A DNA stretch of 16,183 nucleotides from positions 1 to 16,183 of the forward strand of contig DGIK01000203.1 in NCBI GenBank assembly GCA_002393195.1, written 5' to 3'. Positions within the stretch are counted from its first letter, which is position 1. Every line of letters starts with the position of its first letter. The notes under the pieces are model-generated. The model was not told where the DNA came from, did not search any database, and saw nothing but the letters and a program-made list of their open reading frames with translations. Both the position numbers and the translations under genes were made by a program. Origin of the DNA: Bacteroidales bacterium UBA3824. GTDB taxonomy: Bacteria; Bacteroidota; Bacteroidia; Bacteroidales; UBA3824. This document shows, piece by piece, positions 7,190 to 14,577 of this stretch.

Positions 7190-10100
7190 CTATGGAATCT
7201 TGAAACCGATGACGAGGATGTCGTCCACCTGATTGTAATCGGTGCCCATCCAAGCGTCGATTTTGTCGTCGAGCATTTGTTTTTGCTTGTCCATTGGCTC
7301 CGGTGAAACTTCTTCCAAAAGTTTCTTGAAGCGGCTCGACATAAACTTCTTGCCACTCTTGCCGCCAAACTGCGAGGCATAGCCATCGGAGAAGATATAA
7401 ACGATGTCGCCCTTCTGAACATCAACATCATACGTCGTAAACCCGACATTTACCAAATCGAATATACCAATCGGCATACGGTCGGCACGATATTCCTCCA
7501 ATACTCCGTCGTGAACGAGGAACATAGGATTGAACGCACCAGAGAATTGCAAATGGTTAGTTTCCAAATCCAAGATACATACTGCAATATCCATGCCGTC
7601 CTTAGCCTCGTCCACCTTGCCGGTCTGTTTGAGCGATTCGATTACAGACGTGCGCAGGAGGTCGAGCATACGACCCGACGAAATGCCTTCCTGACTGTTC
7701 ACAACAATTTCGTTGATGAACGCCGAACCGAGCATACTCATGAACGCGCCCGGCACACCGTGTCCCGTACAGTCGGCAGCCACCATAACTGCATAATGGC
7801 TGACATGCTTGAAATAATAGAAGTCGCCGCTCACGATGTCCCTCGGACGGAAGAGGATGAAATATTCAGGCAGCACAGCCGAAATTGTATCCATCGTAGG
7901 CATGATGGCAGTCTGGATACGTTTGGCGTAATAGATACTGTCCATAATCTCCTGTTCGTGGTGCGCAATCTCGTCGCGCTGTTGCATAGCGATATTTTTC
8001 TGCACTTCAAGTTCGTCACGCTGCGAGAGGATTTCTGTCTTCTGACGCTCCAAAGTGGCGTTTTTAGCCTCGATGGCATCACGCTGCGTAAGAATTTCCT
8101 CTCGCTGGAGTTCAAGCTCGGCGTTTTTGAGCTCGATGGCTTCCTTTTGCTGCACGATTTCCGATGTGCGCTCTTCCACAATCTTTTCCAACATCTCGTT
8201 GCGACGTTTGAGCTGCTTCTCACGCAATTTGATAATGGTGATTATCAACGCCGCAAATGCCGCCACAAAGAGAATAATCACCCACCACCTCAGATAGAAT
8301 GGCTTCATTATCTCAAATTTGTATGAATTGGCGGTACTCCAGATGCCGTCCTTGCCTTTGGCACGATAGACAAATTCATACTGGCCGGCTGGAAGGTTTT
8401 GATAGCGAGCATTGTTTTCCTTGCCACGCGACGCGGCATAGTCGTTGTCGAGACCTTTCATATAAAATTCGTATGTGATAGCCTCCTCGTCCTTGAAGGA
8501 GAGTCCCGCAAGCTCAAAGATAAAGTTGTTTTCGCTCGCACTGAACTTGTTGCGCTGCTGCGAAATCTTTTCACCATTGAGGAAGAGGTTTTCAATACGG
8601 CACTGCGGCACAAATTTTACGGTGTTTTCCTTGCGGAGGTCGTATGCCGACACGCCGTGGTAAGTGGCAACGTATAGCACACCTTTATTATTAAGCAAAA
8701 GTCCGTTGGTAACAATCTCGTTGCCGGGCAATCCGTCGTTGGAATACACCACAATCTCCACATGATTGCTTGGTATGTCATAATAACAGAACCCCCTATT
8801 GGTGCCAAGCCACAAATGGCCCTTGTCGCTACCCTTCTGAATGGAATTGATGGATACATTTGGCAACGAAGGGATTGTCAAGGTCTGGAAATCACCATCC
8901 ATAGTGAATTTGCCAAGACCATCCTCCATGCCCACCCAAAGCACACCGTCGATTACAGCAAGACCAAGCACCGGCGAGGGCGTTGCATAGAGATTCTCAA
9001 AGGTAACACCATTGTACTTGACAAGTCCAGTATTGTTGCCGCCCACCACCATATCATTGTAGCCAACCATCTGACTTACAAGCGATGTGAAATCGTTGGT
9101 GATGGGTATTGGCTGACTATCCCTATTTGCAATCTTATATACAAGACCATCTGTACCCGACATCAGGAATATATCGCCCGATGGCGAGACATAAACATTT
9201 TTTAGGCTGAATATTTTGGTGTCAAACTTTTTTTCGAGCTTGCGTTTGAGGGTCTTAACGTCATAGATATACCACCCGTAGCTGTCGGCAATGAAGATGT
9301 CGCCGTCTGCCAGCGCGGTTACTACGTAAGGAATCTTGTCGCCGTCCAACTGACCCGAAAAATCCACAAGAGCATTGTGATAATACATTATCTTGTTGTT
9401 GAACGCCATCCAGATGCGTCCATTGGCATCCTCGATAATATTATTAAGATAACTGTCGATAGACTCCGGGTACAAATTGCGTAGCGAGCGGTTGGTGAGT
9501 TTTTGGATGCCGCCGCTAAATCCAAACCAAAAGTTTTCCTCTTCGTCCTCAAAAAACGAGAGGAGTTTCAGATTTTTGAGACCGATTGACTGGTCGTACC
9601 TGATGGCTGTCTGCTCAAGCGAGAATATCTGGTAAGCCTCAAAATCCGACAATAGGAATTTGGAACCGTCCTTGTTTTGCTTGATGGTGCGGATACGCGA
9701 ATTTGGGCTGATGCTCACACGGTTGTTGATGCGGAGGCTGTCGATCTTGCCAGCTGAGAAATCAGCCAAATTGCCCGTGTAAACTCCATCGTATGCCGAG
9801 AGCCAAACTTGATTGTTCTCGTCCACAAACACGCTGTAACATTCCTTGTCGGCGAGCAACTTGACATTGTTGTCGCGATCCATCAAATAAAAGCCCTTGG
9901 GCGTGGCAATGAAAGTATTGCGCCCCGACTTGTTTTGCGAAAACGAATTGACAATAGTGGGCAGTTCGGGAGCCTTCTCGTTGACGTGCAGTTGCTGCTT
10001 GTTGTTGGCACTCAGGAAAAACAGCCCCTTGTCGCCATAGACGTATTTGCCGTCATTGGCATTGATATAGATGTGCTTGAACGCAACACCATCAAAATAT

Positions 10101-12043
10101 TTGCTGATACTGCCATTGTTGTCCATACATACAACGCCGTCGATAGTGGCAAAATACATCCAGCCCTTGCTATCTTGTGCGATGTCGAATACAATGGTAT
10201 TGTCGATGCTGGAGGCAGATGAGAAAGTCTCCATCTTGCGACCGTTGAATTTGACCGCGCCCGAATGTGTGCCAAACCACATATAGCCTTCGTTGTCTTG
10301 GAAAATGCACCTGATGTCCTCCTGCGGCAGCCCTTGGTCGGAGCCGTAAAACACAAAGGGGAAGTAGCCTGTCTGATAGGTCTGGTACATTGCATTGAGG
10401 TGGTTTTGAGCCGCCTGATACGGTATCGACGATTGCTCCTTGAATGCCTCGTCGATGCTGCCCGACTTCTTGCTCCATTCGAGAAACTCGATGATTTTCT
10501 GACGGAGCTTGGGCTGGTTTTTCTTGATGCCCCAACCTACCGAATACAGGTCTCCGACCACAAATTTAGCCTCGAGTTCGGGATATTTGGGCAGCGAATA
10601 GATGTCAAAATTTACTATGCAGTAGTCGGCCTTGCCGCTGATGACCTCCGGGAAAAATTCGTTGGCCTCCTTGTAGTGGTAATTGACGCCGCTGTGGAGA
10701 TTGTTTTCGATGAGCTTTTCCTCGTAGATAGAACCCTTGGAGGTTACGCCCTGATATTTGGCGAGGTCGCTGATAGACTTGATGTCCTTGTCCTTGCGAG
10801 CCACCACGATGTCGGCTGTAGGCAGCACGTCGATGATGTCTATCTTGTTTTGACGCCAAGCCACAGGCGAAAGGAGGTCGCATGCGATGTCAAAATCATT
10901 GAACCTTTCTGGCGTATATGAACTGTCTTTTACAATGTTGCCATTGCTATCTGTGAAGTAGTCTTCCAATTTTCCCACTAATCGAGTTTCCAGTTTGAGA
11001 CCGAGATAGTTGGCGAAATGGTCAGCGAGCGAATGGTTAAACTGTTTTGGACCCGAGGAGTGGTACACGAGGTCACGGTCGCGGAGAGCGACAATGAGCT
11101 TGCCCGACGCCTTAATTTCGTCCATATCGCGGTAATTGCTTGTGCTGCTGGTCTTGGTATCGGAAAACGACCTGATGATTTCGTAATACGACTCGTAGTT
11201 GAAATCAAACATGCCAGTGAATAGCTTGTCGAGAAGTCCAGTGCCCTTCATCATTTGGAAGAAATTGTCGATTTCCTCGCTGAGAGAGGTATTGTCCTTG
11301 GCTACAGCCCACGCCACCCTGTCAGGATTTGCGATAGGGAAGGCCAGATTGAACTTTTCTTTGTTATTCTTTACGAACTGCAAACCGACGTAAGACACGG
11401 TAACAAAGCCGTCCACCATGCCCAACCTTGCGAGTTTCTGCGATTCTTCCTCGCTGCGAGTCTTCACTATCTTGATGCCGCCACCAATCATATCATTGAT
11501 AATCTGCATATTGCGTTCGTATGACGAATTGCCCATAAGTGCTATCTTGAGTCCCTTGAGGTCGCGGTAATTTTTTACCCTCAGCTTCTGCGACTTTGGG
11601 CGCATCCTCTCTGGCACAAAAAACTGGTTGATGACAGATGTCTGCTGATGATAATTGCTAACTATCAAGAGATCAGACACTTTCATCTCACCGGCAAAGG
11701 TAAAGAATTTTTCTCGCCAGTCATATATATAGGTGGTTCCGCAGATGAAGTCGGCTTTCAGCAGGGCGTCTGGGGTGTAATATACAGAATCATTGGTGAT
11801 GTAATCTGGCGGCACAACGCCATTGTGCGAGAATATCTCGTCCCATTCTATGAACACATATTCAGGCGTGCAATTGATAAAGCGAGCAAATTCATCGGCG
11901 AAATCTCGGTTGATGGTCTGCCAGCCACTCTTTGTGAACGCGATTCTGACCACCCCGCTGCGGCGTATTTCGTCGAGCGTGCGGCTGTAGGCTGTGCTTA
12001 CCATCATGGTAATCAATAATATGAGCGATAGAAGTCTTTTCAT
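7190..12043 (-). CDS. Membrane sensor: two SBP_bac_3 domains, propeller, Y_Y_Y, TM, coiled coil, SpoIIE/PP2C phosphatase
   Basis: 1617 residues from the ATG at 12043; the frame is open 40 codons further up, but MKRLLSLILLITMMVSTAYS is a clear signal peptide and lies about 40 bases after a promoter. Domains in order: solute-binding type 3 domain 1 (about 21-283); domain 2 (about 306-548, starting MDEIKASGKLIVALRDRD); two-component-regulator propeller blades (about 565-1150, such as DNEGYMWFGTHSGAVKFNG); Y_Y_Y domain (about 1165-1245); one transmembrane helix (1253-1275); a long coiled coil with EILxQRD-type repeats (about 1276-1365); and a PP2C-type phosphatase. Metal-binding positions look intact: D1407 in SGDFYYF, D1424 in AADCTGHG, D1553 in SDGY, D1607-D1608 in VDDILVIG. 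Most of the protein would be periplasmic and the phosphatase cytoplasmic. SpoIIE-type enzymes usually dephosphorylate anti-anti-sigma factors; no such partner is in the window. Ligands are unknown. The gene stands alone with its own promoter and terminator. Confidence 0.92.
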   Translation of the reverse strand: MKRLLSLILLITMMVSTAYSRTLDEIRRSGVVRIAFTKSGWQTINRDFADEFARFINCTPEYVFIEWDEIFSHNGVVPPDYITNDSVYYTPDALLKADFICGTTYIYDWREKFFTFAGEMKVSDLLIVSNYHQQTSVINQFFVPERMRPKSQKLRVKNYRDLKGLKIALMGNSSYERNMQIINDMIGGGIKIVKTRSEEESQKLARLGMVDGFVTVSYVGLQFVKNNKEKFNLAFPIANPDRVAWAVAKDNTSLSEEIDNFFQMMKGTGLLDKLFTGMFDFNYESYYEIIRSFSDTKTSSTSNYRDMDEIKASGKLIVALRDRDLVYHSSGPKQFNHSLADHFANYLGLKLETRLVGKLEDYFTDSNGNIVKDSSYTPERFNDFDIACDLLSPVAWRQNKIDIIDVLPTADIVVARKDKDIKSISDLAKYQGVTSKGSIYEEKLIENNLHSGVNYHYKEANEFFPEVISGKADYCIVNFDIYSLPKYPELEAKFVVGDLYSVGWGIKKNQPKLRQKIIEFLEWSKKSGSIDEAFKEQSSIPYQAAQNHLNAMYQTYQTGYFPFVFYGSDQGLPQEDIRCIFQDNEGYMWFGTHSGAVKFNGRKMETFSSASSIDNTIVFDIAQDSKGWMYFATIDGVVCMDNNGSISKYFDGVAFKHIYINANDGKYVYGDKGLFFLSANNKQQLHVNEKAPELPTIVNSFSQNKSGRNTFIATPKGFYLMDRDNNVKLLADKECYSVFVDENNQVWLSAYDGVYTGNLADFSAGKIDSLRINNRVSISPNSRIRTIKQNKDGSKFLLSDFEAYQIFSLEQTAIRYDQSIGLKNLKLLSFFEDEEENFWFGFSGGIQKLTNRSLRNLYPESIDSYLNNIIEDANGRIWMAFNNKIMYYHNALVDFSGQLDGDKIPYVVTALADGDIFIADSYGWYIYDVKTLKRKLEKKFDTKIFSLKNVYVSPSGDIFLMSGTDGLVYKIANRDSQPIPITNDFTSLVSQMVGYNDMVVGGNNTGLVKYNGVTFENLYATPSPVLGLAVIDGVLWVGMEDGLGKFTMDGDFQTLTIPSLPNVSINSIQKGSDKGHLWLGTNRGFCYYDIPSNHVEIVVYSNDGLPGNEIVTNGLLLNNKGVLYVATYHGVSAYDLRKENTVKFVPQCRIENLFLNGEKISQQRNKFSASENNFIFELAGLSFKDEEAITYEFYMKGLDNDYAASRGKENNARYQNLPAGQYEFVYRAKGKDGIWSTANSYKFEIMKPFYLRWWVIILFVAAFAALIITIIKLREKQLKRRNEMLEKIVEERTSEIVQQKEAIELKNAELELQREEILTQRDAIEAKNATLERQKTEILSQRDELEVQKNIAMQQRDEIAHHEQEIMDSIYYAKRIQTAIMPTMDTISAVLPEYFILFRPRDIVSGDFYYFKHVSHYAVMVAADCTGHGVPGAFMSMLGSAFINEIVVNSQEGISSGRMLDLLRTSVIESLKQTGKVDEAKDGMDIAVCILDLETNHLQFSGAFNPMFLVHDGVLEEYRADRMPIGIFDLVNVGFTTYDVDVQKGDIVYIFSDGYASQFGGKSGKKFMSSRFKKLLEEVSPEPMDKQKQMLDDKIDAWMGTDYNQVDDILVIGFKIP

Positions 12044-12084
12044 TTTATCAATAAGTCGTGCTGCATTTGCGTACAAACTTTCTG

Positions 12085-12118
12085 CAAAGATAGACAATTT
12101 TAGCAGTATGTCGTCAAA
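12085..12118 (-). promoter_or_regulatory. Promoter of the phosphatase-sensor gene
   Basis: On the minus strand TATCTTTG (12092-12085) matches TAnnTTTG, with TTTG (12118-12115) 22 bases upstream, slightly wider than the usual 20. The leader to the ATG at 12043 would be about 38 bases. The start of transcription falls in the gap after the aminotransferase stop. Confidence 0.7.
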
Positions 12119-12172
12119 TTTTTTGCAATTTTTGTGCCGAATAGCGATTTTTTCACCACACAAAAATTCAAA

Positions 12173-13300
12173 TTAGCGTCTTGCAAGGTACTCGCCCAAT
12201 CGTTTAAGCCCTTCCTTGATGTTTTCCAACGAATTGGCGTAACTAAAACGCAAAAAACCCTGTCCTTGCGAGCCGAAATCTATGCCCGGGGTTACGCCAA
12301 CATGGGCGTTTTCGAGTATGTCGAAGGCAAATTTGTAGGTGTCATCGGCAAACATCCTCGCGTCTGCATACACGTAGAACGCGCCTTTTGGCTCAGTCCA
12401 GATTTTGAAACCGAGTTTTTGAAGTCCGTCCACGAGAAATTTTCTGCGCTCGTTGTATATCGCGCACATCCTTTCCACATCGGCGGCTGCACCGTCGATG
12501 GCGGCAATTCCACCCTTCTGCGCGTCGCTCGGAGCACAGATGAAGAGATTTTGCTGCAATATCTGCAACGTCCGCATATATTTGGCAGGCGACACCAAAT
12601 AGCCGAGCCTCAATCCTGTCATTGCAAAACGCTTGCTGAATCCATTGAGTACAAAGGCATTGTCGGTATATTCAAGGATAGAATGAGCCTTGCCTTCATA
12701 TACCAGACCGTGGTAAATCTCGTCGGAAATCACCGTAATCCCCAAGTCGGCTATCTGCCTCATCACTTCCGGCTCTATCAACGTGCCAAACGGATTGGAC
12801 GGCGAATTGATGAAGATTGCCTTGGTTTTGGGTGTAATCTTTTTCTTAACTTCCTCGATGTCAATACGAAAACCATCTTCGGGACTGAGGTCGATATTAA
12901 CGGGAATTGCATTGACAGCCCTCACAAAATTGGCATAGCAAGCGTATCCTGGATTAAAGACCAACACCTCGTCCCCGACATCACATAACGTCCTCAATAC
13001 CAACAATATAGCAGGCGACGAACCAGAGGTAACAACAATGTTTTCGGGCGAAAAATCCACATCGTACTCCTTCTTATACAAGGAGGCAATCTTGGCTCGC
13101 AACAATGGGTCGCCAAGCGAATGGGTGTAATGAGTTTTGCCAGTGCTAACCGCCTCTGCAACAGCGTCCCTTACACACGGCGGCACGTCAAAATCCGGCT
13201 CGCCAACCTCCATGTGGATAATGTTGATGCCATTGCGCTCCAACTCCTGTGCCTTTTCAAGCACTTCCATTACTATAAAAGGTGTAATATCTTCAAGCAT
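12173..13300 (-). CDS. Pyridoxal-phosphate aminotransferase, class I/II (AspC-like)
   Basis: 375 residues from the ATG at 13300 (MLEDITPFIVMEVL). The reading frame runs 18 codons further up into 7-bp tandem repeats, so those codons are not believed. Fold-type I signatures are complete: substrate-loop MEVGEPDFDVP (30-40), NSPSNPFG (165-172, N169), SDEIYHG with D193 and Y196, the PLP lysine K223 in SKRFAMTGLRLG, and R351 in RFSYA for the substrate carboxylate. It exchanges an amino group between an amino acid and a 2-oxo acid in the cytoplasm; whether aspartate, aromatic or another substrate is preferred cannot be read from the sequence. It lies downstream of rnz on the same strand. No TAnnTTTG promoter is visible in the 206-base gap, so it may be transcribed from the rnz promoter. 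The leader directly before the ATG is extremely A-rich on the coding strand. Confidence 0.92.
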   Translation of the reverse strand: MLEDITPFIVMEVLEKAQELERNGINIIHMEVGEPDFDVPPCVRDAVAEAVSTGKTHYTHSLGDPLLRAKIASLYKKEYDVDFSPENIVVTSGSSPAILLVLRTLCDVGDEVLVFNPGYACYANFVRAVNAIPVNIDLSPEDGFRIDIEEVKKKITPKTKAIFINSPSNPFGTLIEPEVMRQIADLGITVISDEIYHGLVYEGKAHSILEYTDNAFVLNGFSKRFAMTGLRLGYLVSPAKYMRTLQILQQNLFICAPSDAQKGGIAAIDGAAADVERMCAIYNERRKFLVDGLQKLGFKIWTEPKGAFYVYADARMFADDTYKFAFDILENAHVGVTPGIDFGSQGQGFLRFSYANSLENIKEGLKRLGEYLARR

Positions 13301-13306
13301 TTTTTT

Positions 13307-13397
13307 GATTTTTGATTTTTGATTTGTTTTCCGTTTTCCATATTCCATTTTCAATTTTCAATTTTCCATATTCCATATTCCATATTCCATATTCCGT
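13307..13397. repeat. Heptamer tandem array A (13 x 7 bp)
   Basis: Thirteen consecutive 7-bp units in unbroken register: GATTTTT x2, GATTTGT, TTTCCGT, TTTCCAT, ATTCCAT, TTTCAAT x2, TTTCCAT, ATTCCAT x3, ATTCCGT. Units differ by one or a few substitutions and change type along the array. It ends 6 bases before the aminotransferase start codon. The pattern resembles short tandemly repeated repetitive sequences known from cyanobacteria and some other bacteria. Confidence 0.95.
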
Positions 13398-13443
13398 GCG
13401 CTCACGCACACGGCTTGGCGTTGACGCCCTTTCAGGGCTTGTC
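13394..13443. repeat. GC-rich multi-hairpin module between heptamer arrays
   Basis: About 46 GC-rich bases contain three adjacent small inverted repeats: GTGCG-ctca-CGCAC (13396-13409), GGCG-ttga-CGCC (13417-13428) and GCCCT-ttc-AGGGC (13426-13438). The last two share bases, so they are alternatives. The module is flanked on both sides by AT-rich 7-bp arrays and looks like a REP-type or MITE-like cassette. No open reading frame of note is in it. Confidence 0.6.
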
Positions 13444-13506
13444 GGATTATGAATTATGCATTGTGAATTATGCATTATGAATTATGAATTATGCATTATG
13501 CATTGT
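13444..13506. repeat. Heptamer tandem array B (9 x 7 bp)
   Basis: Nine 7-bp units in unbroken register: GGATTAT, GAATTAT, GCATTGT, GAATTAT, GCATTAT, GAATTAT x2, GCATTAT, GCATTGT. The array ends exactly at the base before the complement of the rnz stop codon (13507-13509). The unit type differs from array A, but the 7-bp period is the same. Confidence 0.95.
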
Positions 13507-14421
13507 TTAAACCTCAAATTCCATTCCGTCTTCGGCAGCCGTGGTGTTAGGGAAGATTTCACGGGCTTGCCTTTCGAGGAGCGACACCGAATCGTAACGC
13601 CCAGAATAATGACCTATGACCAACTTGCCGACGCCCGCATTCCTCGCCACCGTAGCCGCCTGACCAGCAGTACAATGGAATGTTTCGGAGGCGCGTTTTT
13701 CAAACGAATTGTCGTATGTAGCCTCGTGATAAAGCACATCGACTCCCCTTACCGCCTCCACCACAGAATCGAGTTTGGTGGTATCGGATACAAAGGCATA
13801 ACTCTTTGGCTTAGGCGGCTCTATCGTGAGCTCAGAATTAGGAATTACTGTGCCGTCCTCAAGGGTGAGGTCGCTGCCGTTTTTGATGGCAACTATCTCG
13901 GCTATCGTAAGATTGTAGCGCGGTATGCACTCCTTTACTATATTGTATGGCAAAGGTTTTTCGCGGAAAAGAAATCCCCAGCAAGGAATCCTATGATTGA
14001 GAGGGAAACTATAAACCATCAAATTTTTGGTTTCCAACGTCATGTCAAATCCATCGGGCGACAGCGGCACAAAATGGATGTTGAACCCAAGCTCGTGTAT
14101 CAACACCGGCGAATATTGCGATTCGAGCATCTGTTGCAGACGCGACGGGCAATGCAGATACACGTCGCCCTTGCGCCCCAAGAGGTCGAGCGACGAGAGC
14201 AGTCCAAACAGCCCAAAAAAATGGTCGCCGTGCAGATGCGATATAAAAATATGGTTCAATGCGCCCATTCTGACACCTTGCCTGCGCATCACCACTTGTG
14301 TAGCCTCCGCACAGTCCACTAAGTATATCTGATTGTTGTGGCTCACCACCTGCGCCGTGGCGTTGCGTGAGAGGGTCGGCAGTGCCGAGCCACAACCCAA
14401 TATTTTAACGGTAAGCGACAT
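13507..14421 (-). CDS. rnz: Ribonuclease Z (tRNA 3'-processing endonuclease)
   Basis: 304 residues from the ATG at 14421 (MSLTVKILGCGSALPT); the open frame continues 32 codons upstream, but those would run through the promoter. It is a metallo-beta-lactamase-fold protein with the zinc motif HLHGDH (H62, H64, D66, H67), H143 in PLNHR, D213 in FVSDT, H249 in FHCTAGQA and H271 in IGHYSGRY. Together with the family length of about 300 residues these identify RNase Z of the short (ElaC) type. The usual HST near H249 reads HCT here, a mild change. The enzyme cuts precursor tRNAs after the discriminator base when no CCA is encoded, which is the state of the tRNA-His in this window. It is transcribed divergently from the SprB-repeat gene and leads toward the aminotransferase. 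Confidence 0.93.
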   Translation of the reverse strand: MSLTVKILGCGSALPTLSRNATAQVVSHNNQIYLVDCAEATQVVMRRQGVRMGALNHIFISHLHGDHFFGLFGLLSSLDLLGRKGDVYLHCPSRLQQMLESQYSPVLIHELGFNIHFVPLSPDGFDMTLETKNLMVYSFPLNHRIPCWGFLFREKPLPYNIVKECIPRYNLTIAEIVAIKNGSDLTLEDGTVIPNSELTIEPPKPKSYAFVSDTTKLDSVVEAVRGVDVLYHEATYDNSFEKRASETFHCTAGQAATVARNAGVGKLVIGHYSGRYDSVSLLERQAREIFPNTTAAEDGMEFEV

Positions 14422-14453
14422 AATATCTACAAATAAATTATTCGTTGAAGCTG

Positions 14454-14484
14454 CGAAAATACAAAAAATCCAAGCCAATGCAAA
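14454..14484 (-). promoter_or_regulatory. Probable rnz promoter
   Basis: On the minus strand TTTG (14484-14481) is followed after 19 bases by TATTTTCG (14461-14454), one mismatch from TAnnTTTG. The transcript would start about 30 bases before the rnz ATG. It may also serve the aminotransferase downstream. Confidence 0.55.
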
Positions 14485-14510
14485 AAAAATATTAAATTTC
14501 AGGCAACAAA

Positions 14511-14543
14511 TTGACATTATAACAAGTCTTTTTTATAAATTTG
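14511..14543 (+). promoter_or_regulatory. Promoter of the SprB-repeat gene
   Basis: TAAATTTG at 14536-14543 matches TAnnTTTG, with TTG at 14511-14513, 22 bases upstream. The leader to the ATG at 14578 is about 30 bases. It is divergent from the rnz promoter. Confidence 0.7.
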
Positions 14544-14577
14544 CGACTGAAAACAGACTTTAACAACCGGTACCGAG

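Noticed and set aside
7511..8326. A 271-codon plus-strand frame
   Set aside because: Antisense to the phosphatase and coiled-coil part of the large sensor; it has no signal, motif or promoter.
12129..12166. Inverted repeat TTTTTGTG/CACAAAAA downstream of the aminotransferase
   Set aside because: The arms are almost all A:T, the loop is 22 bases and no T run follows on the minus strand, so it is not convincing as a terminator.
12134..12988. A 284-codon plus-strand frame
   Set aside because: Antisense shadow of the aminotransferase, which has every catalytic residue on the minus strand; no domain recognised.
13301..13354. Extension of the aminotransferase by 18 codons to an upstream ATG
   Set aside because: The extra codons are encoded by the heptamer repeats and give a low-complexity Lys-rich peptide; the ATG at 13300 fits the family start.
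13307..13506. Possible CRISPR array
   Set aside because: Units are 7 bp with no spacers and there are no cas genes; this is a simple tandem array.
13456..14322. A 288-codon plus-strand frame beginning inside heptamer array B
   Set aside because: It lies antisense to rnz, whose zinc motifs are all present on the minus strand. Its N-terminus is only the translation of GAATTAT/GCATTAT repeats.
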